Assembly (NCBI GenBank): GCA_902362805.1
Contig: CABIXY010000003.1
Coordinates: 548,140 to 612,139, forward strand
Source of the DNA: Eubacteriaceae bacterium
GTDB taxonomy: Bacteria; Bacillota; Clostridia; Peptostreptococcales; Anaerovoracaceae
Direction of reading: 5' to 3'
DNA length: 64,000 bases
The notes under the pieces are model-generated. The model did no database searches and was not told where the DNA came from. It saw only the letters and a list, made by a program, of their open reading frames with translations. Positions 54,462 to 63,393 of the stretch are shown piece by piece (the stretch's first letter is position 1; every line of letters begins with the position of its first letter). Both the position numbers and the translations under genes were made by a program.

Positions 54462-56084
54462 ATGACAAAGAAACTACTTTTTAACGGCAATATCATCACA
54501 ATGGATCCGGGACGGCCGGAGGCAGAGAACCTTTTAATCGAAGATGGAATCATCCGAAAGGTCGGTTTGACGACAGCAGAAGTCAATCAACTGAAAGACA
54601 GCGAAAGCGTGGAACCTGTAGACCTTGAGGGAATGACCTGCATACCCGGCTTTCACGACAGCCACATGCACATGGTGGAATACGGATATAACAAGAAATA
54701 CTGTGTCGATTTGTCCGGAGCGAAGTCCATAGAGGAAGTCGTACAGATGATGAAGACTTTTATTCTGGAAAGGGGTCTCCCGGCAGGAAGCTGGGTCATG
54801 GGCATGCGCTGGAACCAGGAAAATTTCAAAGAGAAACGGCTGCTGACCAGGGAGGACCTGGACAGAGTTTCAGACAGCCACTACATCTTTACCAAACGGG
54901 TATGCATCCATATCGCTGCGGCCAACAGCAAGCTGCTGGACTTATGCGGTGTGAACGAAAACACTTTTTTGGAGGATGAGAACATCGGACGCGGCGCAGA
55001 CGGCAGACCCGACGGCCTCATCTACGAAGATGCCATCAGTGGAGTCATTCTGCAGAAGAAACCACCGCTGACGGTGGAAGAAATTGAGCGTATCATTGCG
55101 GATACAGCGGGAGAGATAAAATCCAAAGGGTTTACTTCTATTCAGAGTGATGACATGAAAGCGTTTTCCGACTTTCAGTCGAAGGAAAACATCTTGCGAG
55201 CCTACGATAATTTGCGAAACCGCGGGCAGCTGCCCATCAGAGTTTTTGAGCAGATACAGGTTTCCTCTATGGCTGAGTTTCTGCAGATTCGAGAGTTCCT
55301 CAAAGAAATCGAAGAGGACGAAATGTTCTCCCACAGCAGGTTGAAATTGATCTTAGATGGTTCTCTGGGAGCGTCTACAGCAGCTATGAAAAATCCTTAT
55401 AAAGGCAGCAAAGACAATTACGGCATCCTCAACTTCAGCGATGAAGAGATAAAACAGCTGGTAGAATTTGCATATGAGAAGGATTTGCAGGTCTTGTGCC
55501 ACTGCATTGGCGATAGAGCCATCGAGCAGGCGATTCGCGTCATCGGCGGCAGCCAGGAAAAATATGGGGGAGATAGACGTCCGAGGCTGGTACACTGCCA
55601 GATCTGCAGTAAAGAGCAGGTGGAGCAGATGGCATCTTTTCAGCTGATGGCGGACATTCAACCCGCTTTTGTTCCTACAGATTACAAGGTGGTCTTTGAC
55701 AAAATAGAAGCAGAGGAGCGCTTTGCTCTTTATCCCTGGAAAACCATGCTGGACAAAGGCATCCGCATCAGCGGCAGTTCTGACGCGCCTGTAGAGTCTT
55801 ATGATGCACTGTACGGCATACAGACGGCGATGACACGGTCAGGACTGGATGGAAAACCAGAGGGCGGCTGGCTGCCAGCCGAAAAGCTGTCTGCTATGGA
55901 AGCGCTGCGGCTGTATACGCAGGCACCAGCTATTTCCGTATTTATGGAAGACAAACTTGGAAAGATAAAAGAAGGTTTCAAAGCTGATTTGACCATGTTA
56001 GATCAAAATCCTCTGGAAACTCCAGCAGAAAAGATCTATCAGATCAGTGCTGTGAACACCTTCTGTAATGGAAGAGGAGAGTGA
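54462..56084 (+). CDS. YtcJ-like amidohydrolase, copy A (metal site complete)
   Basis: 540 residues of the amidohydrolase_3 (YtcJ/AepA/N-substituted formamide deformylase) group. The metal and active-site residues are all present: His68 and His70 in DSHMH, Lys295 in KLILDGS, His347 in CHCIGDRA, His378 in VHCQ and Asp441 in SSDAPVE. It should hydrolyse an amide or related bond; the substrate is unknown. It is the first of three tandem paralogues of similar length. A BTAD regulator and an amino acid permease follow in the same operon, which suggests an N-acylated or otherwise modified amino acid or peptide as substrate. Confidence 0.92.
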   Translation: MTKKLLFNGNIITMDPGRPEAENLLIEDGIIRKVGLTTAEVNQLKDSESVEPVDLEGMTCIPGFHDSHMHMVEYGYNKKYCVDLSGAKSIEEVVQMMKTFILERGLPAGSWVMGMRWNQENFKEKRLLTREDLDRVSDSHYIFTKRVCIHIAAANSKLLDLCGVNENTFLEDENIGRGADGRPDGLIYEDAISGVILQKKPPLTVEEIERIIADTAGEIKSKGFTSIQSDDMKAFSDFQSKENILRAYDNLRNRGQLPIRVFEQIQVSSMAEFLQIREFLKEIEEDEMFSHSRLKLILDGSLGASTAAMKNPYKGSKDNYGILNFSDEEIKQLVEFAYEKDLQVLCHCIGDRAIEQAIRVIGGSQEKYGGDRRPRLVHCQICSKEQVEQMASFQLMADIQPAFVPTDYKVVFDKIEAEERFALYPWKTMLDKGIRISGSSDAPVESYDALYGIQTAMTRSGLDGKPEGGWLPAEKLSAMEALRLYTQAPAISVFMEDKLGKIKEGFKADLTMLDQNPLETPAEKIYQISAVNTFCNGRGE

Positions 56085-56088
56085 GAAA

Positions 56089-57720
56089 ATGAAAAAAGTG
56101 TTTATTAACGCCAACGGTTACGCCATGGACGAGGCAGAGAACCGATTTGAGGCTGTCTATGTGGAAGACGGCATCATCTCGTCTGTTGGGAGCAACGAAG
56201 AAGTCCTCGCCAGCGCAGAGGAAGCGGAAGTCGTCGACCTTGCAGGCAAAACGCTGCTGCCCGGTTTCAACGACAGTCACATCCATCTGCTCAGCTACGG
56301 CTACAGCCTGGAAGTCTGCGATCTCAACGATTGCAGAAGTCTGGAAGAACTGAAATCGCGTCTGCGGAAATACATTGCAGACAACAGCATTGAGAAAGGA
56401 CAGTGGGTCGAAGGCAGGGGCTGGGACCAAAACCAATTTGACAGCAAAGAGATGCCTGACAGGCTGGATCTGGACGAGGAGTTTGGCGACTATTACGTCG
56501 TCCTAACCAGAACCTGCGCTCAGATTTCTGTCGTAACTACCAATGTACTGCAGCTGGCGGGCATCTATGAGAATCCACAGCAGATTGAAGGCGGCATGAT
56601 ACTTGTCGACGAGAACCATATTGCCACCGGTCTGCTGACAGGTCTCGCTACAGAAATCGTCTACAAGATCATTCCGAAGCTGGGCGTTGCGAGAATCAAA
56701 AAGTGCATTCTAGCTGCCTGCAACAAATACATCACCAGCGGCATGACCTCAACACAAACTGATGATTTTGAACTGCTGCGAGCGGGCAATTTTAAGGAAA
56801 TTCTGCAGGCCTATGAGGAATTGGACAGAGAGGGACTGCTGCCTATGCGCGTCAATCTGATGCTCCACCTGCCCACTCTTGAAGAATTAAAAGAGTTTAT
56901 TGCGTTGGGTTATAAAACAGGCGACGGCAGCCCATATTTCCGCATCGGACCGTTTAAGACCATCACTGACGGATCTCTGGGCGGCAGAACGGCGGCGCTG
57001 AGGGAACCTTACAGCGATAATCCCGAAGGCATGGAAGGAAATGCAGGCGAGATGTATATTACGAAAAAAGAACTAGAAGACTTGACCAGGCTAGCCTTTG
57101 ACAACGGTCTGCAGCTTGTGTCTGACGGCATCGGCGATAGAGCCATGAGAACTGTCTTAGACGTTTTTAGCAAGATCATCGAGGAACATCCGGGTGAGGA
57201 CCTGCGCTTCGGCATCGATCACTGTCAGATAACAACTGAAGGAATCATCGAAGACTTTGCCAAATACGGTATTATCGGCGGTCTGGAACTGATTTTCCTG
57301 GCATCAGACATCGCCATCGTCTCTGACCGGGTCGGAGAGCACAGAGCAAAGATGTCCTATAACTGGAAGAAGTTCAAGGATCTGGGCGTGGTCATCGCGG
57401 CTGGCTCCGACAGCCCGGTAGAGGAATACAATCCACTTCACGGCATCTATGCATCGGTGACCCGCTGTACCTATGACAAACAGCCAGAAGGCGGCTATCA
57501 TCCGCAGCAGAAATTATCCGTCGATGACGCCATCCACGCCTTTACCACGGGACCGGCTTACGCGACCTTTGAGGAGGATAAGAAGGGAACCATTGAGAAA
57601 GGCAAGTACGCCGATTTTGTCGTATTGGACAGAGACTTATATGCGGCCGATCCCCTCGCCATCATGGATACCAGCGTTGTGATGACCGTAGTAGGCGGCG
57701 AAATCGTATATCAGAAATAG
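56089..57720 (+). CDS. YtcJ-like amidohydrolase, copy B (one ligand changed)
   Basis: 543 residues. ATG 56089 is the start, since GAGGAGA lies eight bases upstream; an in-frame ATG at 56068 overlaps the previous gene and lacks a site. Compared with copy A it keeps His64 and His66 (DSHIH), Lys290 (KTITDGS), His378 (DHCQ) and Asp441 (GSDSPVE). The His of the CHCIGDRA motif is Asp346 (SDGIGDRA). Asp can sometimes replace His as a metal ligand, so it may be active with altered metal use or specificity. It lies five bases after copy A. Confidence 0.91.
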   Translation: MKKVFINANGYAMDEAENRFEAVYVEDGIISSVGSNEEVLASAEEAEVVDLAGKTLLPGFNDSHIHLLSYGYSLEVCDLNDCRSLEELKSRLRKYIADNSIEKGQWVEGRGWDQNQFDSKEMPDRLDLDEEFGDYYVVLTRTCAQISVVTTNVLQLAGIYENPQQIEGGMILVDENHIATGLLTGLATEIVYKIIPKLGVARIKKCILAACNKYITSGMTSTQTDDFELLRAGNFKEILQAYEELDREGLLPMRVNLMLHLPTLEELKEFIALGYKTGDGSPYFRIGPFKTITDGSLGGRTAALREPYSDNPEGMEGNAGEMYITKKELEDLTRLAFDNGLQLVSDGIGDRAMRTVLDVFSKIIEEHPGEDLRFGIDHCQITTEGIIEDFAKYGIIGGLELIFLASDIAIVSDRVGEHRAKMSYNWKKFKDLGVVIAAGSDSPVEEYNPLHGIYASVTRCTYDKQPEGGYHPQQKLSVDDAIHAFTTGPAYATFEEDKKGTIEKGKYADFVVLDRDLYAADPLAIMDTSVVMTVVGGEIVYQK

Positions 57721-57728
57721 GAGAAAAC

Positions 57729-59261
57729 ATGGATTATATTTTGTACAATGGAAACTTTATATCCATGAAGGGTGAAACAGAGAGGTATCAGGCTGTCGCC
57801 ATCTGCGGCGATAAGATCGCCTGCACTTATGGAACAAAAGATCAGTTTCCAAAGCGCTGTTTCGGCACCAAGATGATTGATCTAGACGGCAGGACGGTAC
57901 TGCCCGGCTTTATCGACAGCAATATTCATATGGTGCAGAGCGGGCTTCTGCAATACTGCGTCAAAATCAACGCTGAAACGAAGGACGCGTTTTTACAGCA
58001 TCTGCAGGAAAAGGCTTTGGAGTTTGAAGACGGAGAATTGGTCTGGTGTATCGGCTATAACGAAGAGACCATCGACGTAACCCGATGGGATCTGGATCAG
58101 GTCTCCTCCAGCCACCCCATCGTAGTCAGCAGGACGGAGTTTCATAAAACCGTGGTCAACACGACTGCATATAATATGCTGCAGATTCCCAGCAGCTTGT
58201 CCGGCGTCATCAGAGATGAAAATGACATGCCTACAGGCGTACTGCGAGGGGAAGCCAGCGGTTTTGCCAGGAGAAAACTGTACACCAACTTTGTCGGCGA
58301 CGACTTGCGGCGCAAAGCGGTCCGGGACATGGAGCGGGAAGCTTTTCGCTACGGTATCACCACAGTAAACGCCATGGAGGGCGGAGCTTTCTTCTCCGGC
58401 AGGGACATCGATATTGTGAATGCCTATGCCAAAGATAGTGCTCTGAATATCCTGCTCTTTCCACAGACCATGGACGTGACCAGAATCAAAGAGATGGGGC
58501 TTTCGAGAATCGGGGGAAATATCTACCTGGACGGCTCTATTGGATCAAAGAATGCCGCTTTGATGACAAATTATAGAGGTTGTGAGCACAACGGCACCCT
58601 GTATTATTCCCAGGACGATGTCAACCAATTTGTTCTGGAAGCTCATGCACAAGGCATGCAAATCGCTCTGTCCTGTATCGGTCCCAGAGCCATAGACCAG
58701 GCTTTGACTGCCTTTTCTTCTGCCTTTGAAGCCGTCGGCAGTGGTAATCACAGACACAGGATGGAACTCTTCGTGCTGCCAGATGCAGAGCAGATAGAAA
58801 AAGCTATCGCTCTGGGACTGATCTTGTCCATGCGCCCCAACTATGATGATCTCTGGGGCGGCAGTCAAGGCATGTATGCGGCAAACATGGGCAGCGGCTG
58901 GGAAGCCTGTAATCCTGTGGGACAAGTGGTCCGCCGGGGCGGCATCGTCTGCGGTGGATCAGAATACAGTGTGACACCGTTGAATCCGCTGATTTCAATT
59001 AGATCTTGTCTGCTGCACAGTCAGGAAGAACAGAGGATTTCACTCTATGAAGCATTGAAAACCTACACCGTCAACGGCGCCTATGCTAATTTTGCCGAGG
59101 ATTCCATTGGACAGATTCGGGAAGGCATGCAGGCAGATTTGGTGGTGCTGGACGAGGACCCTTTTGCTGTCAGGGAGCAGAGTTTAGGCGACATCGGCAT
59201 CACTATGACCATGAAGAGTGGACGAATTGTCTATTCTAAGGGGGAAGCAGAATGGAAATAA
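57729..59261 (+). CDS. YtcJ-like amidohydrolase homologue, copy C (probable pseudoenzyme)
   Basis: 510 residues, alignable with copies A and B over its length. Almost every metal-site residue is replaced: DSHxH reads DSNIH (Asn65, His67), the Lys position is Asn264, the third His is Ser315 (ALSCIGPRA), the fourth His is Leu347, and the Asp is Glu412 (GGSEYSV). The reading frame is intact, has a normal ribosome site (TAGGAG) and sits inside the operon, so it is not an ordinary dead gene. A structural or ligand-sensing subunit for A or B is the best guess. It overlaps the regulator gene by ten bases. Confidence 0.9.
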   Translation: MDYILYNGNFISMKGETERYQAVAICGDKIACTYGTKDQFPKRCFGTKMIDLDGRTVLPGFIDSNIHMVQSGLLQYCVKINAETKDAFLQHLQEKALEFEDGELVWCIGYNEETIDVTRWDLDQVSSSHPIVVSRTEFHKTVVNTTAYNMLQIPSSLSGVIRDENDMPTGVLRGEASGFARRKLYTNFVGDDLRRKAVRDMEREAFRYGITTVNAMEGGAFFSGRDIDIVNAYAKDSALNILLFPQTMDVTRIKEMGLSRIGGNIYLDGSIGSKNAALMTNYRGCEHNGTLYYSQDDVNQFVLEAHAQGMQIALSCIGPRAIDQALTAFSSAFEAVGSGNHRHRMELFVLPDAEQIEKAIALGLILSMRPNYDDLWGGSQGMYAANMGSGWEACNPVGQVVRRGGIVCGGSEYSVTPLNPLISIRSCLLHSQEEQRISLYEALKTYTVNGAYANFAEDSIGQIREGMQADLVVLDEDPFAVREQSLGDIGITMTMKSGRIVYSKGEAEWK

Positions 59262-60415
59262 GAATATACCTGCTTCAAAGGCCACACATAGAAATAGATG
59301 GCAAAGAGGCGTTTACCAAATTGAATAACAAGGCTTTTGCTATGATACTTTACTTGGCCTCGAAGCAGGGACAGGCAGTTTCCAAGGAGGTGCTCAGCGA
59401 ACTATTTTGGCCAGAGCAGCAGGGTGAAAATGCCCGCTCCAACCTGAGGCAGAATTTATCCTACATCAAAAAAATCTGCACGGAGGAGCTTGCCGAGCTT
59501 TGTACGGAAGAGGTGTCTGTCATTTCCTCGGAAAGAAACGTCTGCAGTCTCAATGAAAATCTGGATATCAAAGTGGATTTGATTGAGTTTTGGCACAACC
59601 TCAAAGCAGGGTACGCGGCGGAGGATGCCGATGACAGAATCCGTTATCTGCAGGCTGCTGCAGATGCTTATAGGGGCAGCGTTCTTTCCGGCGTCTACGT
59701 CAGAGGCAGCGCCACTTTTGAAGAATGGCTCATGTTTGAACGGGAGTCGGTCAATCAAAATCTGGTCAGGGTCTGCAAGGACCTGGCCTCCATCTACCAG
59801 GAAAAAGGGATGGCAGAAAGGGCGATTGATTGTCTCAAGAAGCTGCTGCAGATGGATCCTCTCTTGGAGGAGGTGCATTTAGAACTGATGAGACTCTACT
59901 ACGAAAATAAGGAGAGGGCGAAGGCTATCTGTCAGTACAAAGAGTGTGTGAGGATTCTGGGGGAGGAGCTGAACATCAGTCCGATGGAGGAGACGCGGAG
60001 TCTTTATCAGAAAATTTCTGAAGAAGGATCTGATTTCGTTCTTCCGCAAGCTGACCTTGCAGAGCAGAACAGTCAGAATCGCGTGTTTGTCCTGCGCCCG
60101 TCTGCACCTGCGCCGATGGATTACGAGGGTATTTACACCTTATTGGAGCCTGTGGTGGAGGATGGCAGCGTGGTTCCCGATTATTTGAAGCGAGGGCTTG
60201 CCCTCTTGTTCCCGCAGTATTCAGACAGGCTGGACGGACAGAATCTGCCGGAAATTTATCTGTTTTATACAATCAAGAAGTTATTGGAACATTTGAGTGA
60301 AAAAGGTAAGCTGACGATTCAGGTAGAGGACGGAGACGGCCTGGACGGTAAAACGAAGCAGCTTATCCATTATTTGTCAGGTAATTTGGATCATCCAAAT
60401 ATCGAAATCATATAA
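59252..60415 (+). CDS. SARP/BTAD-type transcriptional regulator
   Basis: 387 residues. A winged-helix DNA-binding domain (about 1-95: VSKEVLSELFWPEQQGENAR, then SNLRQNLSYIKK) is followed by the bacterial transcriptional activator domain (about 98-250: YRGSVLSGVYVRGSATFEEW; then AIDCLKKLLQMDPLLEEVHL). The last 130 residues show no domain I recognise. No ATPase domain is present. Overlap with copy C and close spacing to the permease gene place it inside the operon, so it probably controls it. Confidence 0.87.
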   Translation: MEIRIYLLQRPHIEIDGKEAFTKLNNKAFAMILYLASKQGQAVSKEVLSELFWPEQQGENARSNLRQNLSYIKKICTEELAELCTEEVSVISSERNVCSLNENLDIKVDLIEFWHNLKAGYAAEDADDRIRYLQAAADAYRGSVLSGVYVRGSATFEEWLMFERESVNQNLVRVCKDLASIYQEKGMAERAIDCLKKLLQMDPLLEEVHLELMRLYYENKERAKAICQYKECVRILGEELNISPMEETRSLYQKISEEGSDFVLPQADLAEQNSQNRVFVLRPSAPAPMDYEGIYTLLEPVVEDGSVVPDYLKRGLALLFPQYSDRLDGQNLPEIYLFYTIKKLLEHLSEKGKLTIQVEDGDGLDGKTKQLIHYLSGNLDHPNIEII

Positions 60416-60429
60416 ATCTGGAGGAAATT

Positions 60430-61767
60430 ATGTCTAACAAACAAGAAACAAACACTGGGCTGCGTAAAGAACTGGGCTTGTTCCACAGCGTATCCATCGT
60501 CGGCGGAATCATGATCGGCTCTGGTATCTTCTACGTGAGCACCTACGTACTCTCAAGATCCGGCCTCTCGGCAGGTTTTGCCGTATTGGCCTGGATCATT
60601 GCCGGATTGATGTCTCTGATGGCAGCTCTTTGCTATGCAGAACTGGGTACCTCGATGCCTCAGGCAGGAGGTACATACAACTATATCTCTAAAGCTTATG
60701 GACCGGGAATTGGATTCTCTATGGGCATTACCGACTTCTTTATTTCACAGTCGGGTTCTATCAGTGCCCTTGCCGTTGGATTTTCTACGTATTTCAGCAT
60801 ATTGGTGCCGCTGACGGAGTGGCAGATCAAAGCCATGGCTATCGCAATTATCGTAGCATTATCACTGATTAACATGGCAGGCGTCAAAAAGGGCGGCAAC
60901 GTACAGGGCGTCTTCATGATTGCCAAGCTGGTACCCATTGCCATCATCATTGCCTGTGGCTTTATCATGGGCAAAATGAACAATCCGATGGACATCGTGC
61001 CCGGCCAGGGCTTAAACCCTCTGAGCGCTTTTGCCCTGGCTATTGTAGCCGCACTGTGGGCCTATGATGGATGGAGTTCTGTCTACATCGTTTCTGAAGA
61101 GCTGAAGAACCCAAAGAGAGACTTGCCGAGAGCTGTAACAATCGGCGTGCTAGGCGTCACTTTGGTTTACGTATTGTTCAACTTCGCATTACTGAAGGTA
61201 CTGCCGATTGACGAAATTGTGGCAACAGAAGCACCGGGAACCATGGCTGCGGAAGCCCTTTTCGGAAAACCGGGAGCTGTATTGGTGACCATCGGAGCGC
61301 TGATTGCAATTTTCGGTTCCTGTAACGGCTGCATTCTGGCTTATCCCAGAGAATATTTCGCCATGGCCAGAGACAAGCGGTTCTTCAAAGTCTTTGCGAA
61401 AATCAACCCGAAGACGGGAACACCTGTCAATGCACAGATTGCCACAATGATTGTATCTTCACTGCTGATTCTCTTCGGTACTTTCGAGCAGCTGACTGCT
61501 CTGGTCGCATTCTGTGCATGGATTTACTACACCTTGGGTGTATCTTCTGTTTATGTATTTAGAAAGAAATATCCGGACATGGAAAGGCCGTATAAGGTAT
61601 GGGGCTATCCGGTGCTTCCAGCGGTGACGATCCTTCTGTCACTCGTCGTGTTGGTTACGACCCTTTGGGAAGATCCGATGAATTCAGTAATCGGTGTCGT
61701 CATTCCGATTGCAGGGTATATACTGTATCACGTTTATTTCAAAAAGCAGGCACAAAAGGAAGACTAA
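60430..61767 (+). CDS. APC family amino acid permease
   Basis: 445 residues with twelve membrane helices. The first helix region SIVGGIMIGSGIFYVSTYVL and the segment YAELGTSMPQAGGTYNYISK are family signatures; FAIVAALWAYDGW-like sequence around residue 205 fits the LAT/PotE-type branch. It would import the substrate or export the product of the amidohydrolases. The ribosome site is TGGAGG, 15 bases after the regulator gene. Confidence 0.94.
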   Translation: MSNKQETNTGLRKELGLFHSVSIVGGIMIGSGIFYVSTYVLSRSGLSAGFAVLAWIIAGLMSLMAALCYAELGTSMPQAGGTYNYISKAYGPGIGFSMGITDFFISQSGSISALAVGFSTYFSILVPLTEWQIKAMAIAIIVALSLINMAGVKKGGNVQGVFMIAKLVPIAIIIACGFIMGKMNNPMDIVPGQGLNPLSAFALAIVAALWAYDGWSSVYIVSEELKNPKRDLPRAVTIGVLGVTLVYVLFNFALLKVLPIDEIVATEAPGTMAAEALFGKPGAVLVTIGALIAIFGSCNGCILAYPREYFAMARDKRFFKVFAKINPKTGTPVNAQIATMIVSSLLILFGTFEQLTALVAFCAWIYYTLGVSSVYVFRKKYPDMERPYKVWGYPVLPAVTILLSLVVLVTTLWEDPMNSVIGVVIPIAGYILYHVYFKKQAQKED

Positions 61768-61806
61768 TTTTGTCCATCGGTGATGGCTGATGATTGCAAT
61801 GATAAA

Positions 61807-61850
61807 GCCGGATAAGATGCTGGGTGCGCCCAAGGTTTTGTCCGGTTTTT
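61807..61850 (+). terminator. Terminator of the amidohydrolase operon
   Basis: GCCGGA (61807-61812) pairs with TCCGG (61841-61845) and the neighbouring base, enclosing a TGGG/CCCA hairpin (61821-61832), with a T run after. Confidence 0.7.
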
Positions 61851-61921
61851 CGTGTTCTGCTTTGTTTTAAGAGACAGTCCAATCTGCAGAATAGACTGCC
61901 AGAGACAACAGACAACATCCA

Positions 61922-61950
61922 TTGACCCTGGTTTGGTTTTATGGTATGAT
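61922..61950 (+). promoter_or_regulatory. Promoter of the membrane peptide-Hpt unit
   Basis: TTGACC (61922-61927) and TATGAT (61945-61950) with a 17-base spacer, 20 bases ahead of the small gene. Confidence 0.7.
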
Positions 61951-61970
61951 GACAGAAGGAGGGTAGTGTG

Positions 61971-62093
61971 ATGTTTAGAAAAGATAAAAAAGAGTTTACA
62001 AAATTCGTATGTATCTTATGTGGTTTGGTTTTTAGCTTCGCAGCGATTATTCCTGTGACAATTTATTTTGTGAGCAGACGAAAAGAGGGATAG
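61971..62093 (+). CDS. 40-residue single-pass membrane peptide
   Basis: A short frame from ATG 61971 to TAG 62091-62093. It has a Lys-rich start (MFRKDKKEFTK), one hydrophobic segment of about 22 residues containing two Cys, and a basic end (SRRKEG). A strong ribosome site (AAGGAGGG) and a promoter stand before it, and the Hpt start lies two bases after its stop. This supports real translation and coupling with the Hpt gene. No family is recognised. Confidence 0.65.
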   Translation: MFRKDKKEFTKFVCILCGLVFSFAAIIPVTIYFVSRRKEG

Positions 62094-62095
62094 AG

Positions 62096-62446
62096 ATGAG
62101 CCATTATTTAGATAAACTGAAAGCTGGCGGGGTCGATGTATCTGGCACAATGGATAGGTTTATGAACAACGAGGATTTGTATAAACGGATACTCAAGAAG
62201 TTCTTAGCTGACACCAGCTTTTCGGATGCAGCAAAAGCAAAAGAAGAAGGCAGAGACGAGGATGCACAGATGTATATTCACACCTTGAAGGGTGTGTCTG
62301 CCAATTTGGGATTGACACCGATTTTTACGATTACAGATGAGATGATGCAGCATTTCCGTAGTGACAATCTCGAAGCAGCGTATGGCCTCTTTGATCCTTT
62401 AAAAGAAACTTATGATAAATTTATAAAATTGATCAATGAAATCTGA
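62096..62446 (+). CDS. Free-standing Hpt protein, second copy
   Basis: 116 residues of one Hpt domain, with the phosphorylatable His in YIHTLKGVSANLGL. It is a clear paralogue of the protein at 4087-4434 (shared HTLKGV, N.GLTP and near-equal length). It is preceded by the 40-residue membrane peptide. No receiver or kinase gene is near, so its partners are elsewhere; the two receivers of the 4446-7502 protein are candidates. Confidence 0.88.
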   Translation: MSHYLDKLKAGGVDVSGTMDRFMNNEDLYKRILKKFLADTSFSDAAKAKEEGRDEDAQMYIHTLKGVSANLGLTPIFTITDEMMQHFRSDNLEAAYGLFDPLKETYDKFIKLINEI

Positions 62447-62512
62447 AAAATGAATAAATTGGTATCCTAACTAGAAAAAATATCAAAATTATTGTATGTA
62501 TACCAAAACTGC

Positions 62513-62541
62513 TTGACTTTTCTACATAATATTACTAAAAT
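62513..62541 (+). promoter_or_regulatory. Promoter of a candidate small RNA
   Basis: TTGACT (62513-62518) and TAAAAT (62536-62541) with a 17-base spacer, in a region with no gene behind it except a strong terminator 50 bases on. Confidence 0.6.
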
Positions 62542-62547
62542 AATGTC

Positions 62548-62630
62548 GAAAGAAAGCAGTTAAAGCAGTTTACAAAATAAGTCATAAGAAGAACAGGCAA
62601 AATGTAAGGGAATTTTGCCTGTTCTTTTTG
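62548..62630 (+). ncRNA. Candidate small RNA of about 80 bases
   Basis: It would run from the promoter just upstream to a terminator with a 14-bp perfect stem (AGAACAGGCAAAAT at 62590-62603 with ATTTTGCCTGTTCT at 62612-62625) and a T run. There is no ribosome site or open frame. The stem could instead terminate read-through from the Hpt gene, 145 bases upstream. Confidence 0.45.
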
Positions 62631-62701
62631 GCGCCGAATAGGCATGATAAAACCACCAGTTCAACTGGTGGTCGGTAAAAACTCTTATAGATAAGTTAAA
62701 C

Positions 62702-62763
62702 GAACCTCCTTATGCTACAATAAAGATGGTCTGGCAACCACAATAAAGAACATAAGGAGGTTC
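62702..62763 (+). promoter_or_regulatory. Leader stem that hides the tnpA ribosome site
   Basis: GAACCTCCTTATG (62702-62714) is the exact complement of CATAAGGAGGTTC (62751-62763), which contains the tnpA ribosome site AAGGAGG. The pairing should limit transposase translation, as known for IS200. Confidence 0.85.
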
Positions 62764-62770
62764 ATGACAA

Positions 62771-63235
62771 ATGGATGATGTAAAGAGTTTATCACACAGC
62801 AAGTGGAGATGCAAATACCACATCGTTTTTGCACCCAAATACCGCAGGAAAGAAATATATGGAAAGAAGAAGGTGGAGATCGGGAAGATCCTGCGTATGC
62901 TCTGCGAAAGGAAGGGCGTGAGGATCATTGAGGCAGAATGCTGCCCCGACCATGTCCATATGCTGGTAGAGATACCCCCGCACCTGAGTGTGTCGGCATT
63001 CGTAGGGTACCTCAAAAGCAAGAGCAGCCTGATGATCTTCGAGCGGTTTGCAAACCTGAAGTACAAATATGGAAACAGGCATTTCTGGTGCCGGGGGTAC
63101 TATGTTGACACTGTAGGGAAGTACGAAGGGACAATCCGTGACTACATAAAGAACCAGCTGGAAGAGGACATGGTGAATGACCAGATAAGCCTGAAAGAAT
63201 ACGTTGACCCATTTGGGGACGTGAGGGAAAAGTAA
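62771..63235 (+). CDS. tnpA: IS200-type transposase TnpA (Y1 HUH)
   Basis: 154 residues, the family length. The HUH motif is DHVHMLVEIPP; the catalytic Tyr is in the C-terminal helix GTIRDYIKNQ. KYHIVFAPKYRRKEIYGKK is the standard N-terminal strand. It cuts and rejoins single-stranded DNA at the subterminal hairpins. The start at 62771 is ten bases after AAGGAGG; ATG 62764 is in another frame. Confidence 0.95.
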   Translation: MDDVKSLSHSKWRCKYHIVFAPKYRRKEIYGKKKVEIGKILRMLCERKGVRIIEAECCPDHVHMLVEIPPHLSVSAFVGYLKSKSSLMIFERFANLKYKYGNRHFWCRGYYVDTVGKYEGTIRDYIKNQLEEDMVNDQISLKEYVDPFGDVREK

Positions 63236-63393
63236 AATGAAATACTCCCGGGCAGGGGGTATCAGATAACAAAAGTGTGGTTGCGGACCTTTTCGATGCA
63301 CCTTTCAAGGTGCCACCACAGGAGAAAGGCCCTTATAGGGCCTGGTCAAACCACCAGTTCAACTGGTGGTTTTGATTTTATGATACTTTTCTG

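Larger units (their letters stand above)
62652..63370 (+). mobile_element. IS200/IS605-family insertion sequence (IS200 type)
   Basis: Bounded by two identical 21-base hairpins, ACCACCAGTT-C-AACTGGTGGT, at 62652-62672 and 63350-63370. As usual for the family there are no terminal inverted repeats of the element and no target duplication; the true ends lie just outside these hairpins. It contains only tnpA, not tnpB. Further hairpins after tnpA are GCACCTTTCAAGGTGC and GGCCCTTATAGGGCC. The identical ends and intact gene suggest a recent, active copy. Confidence 0.9.
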
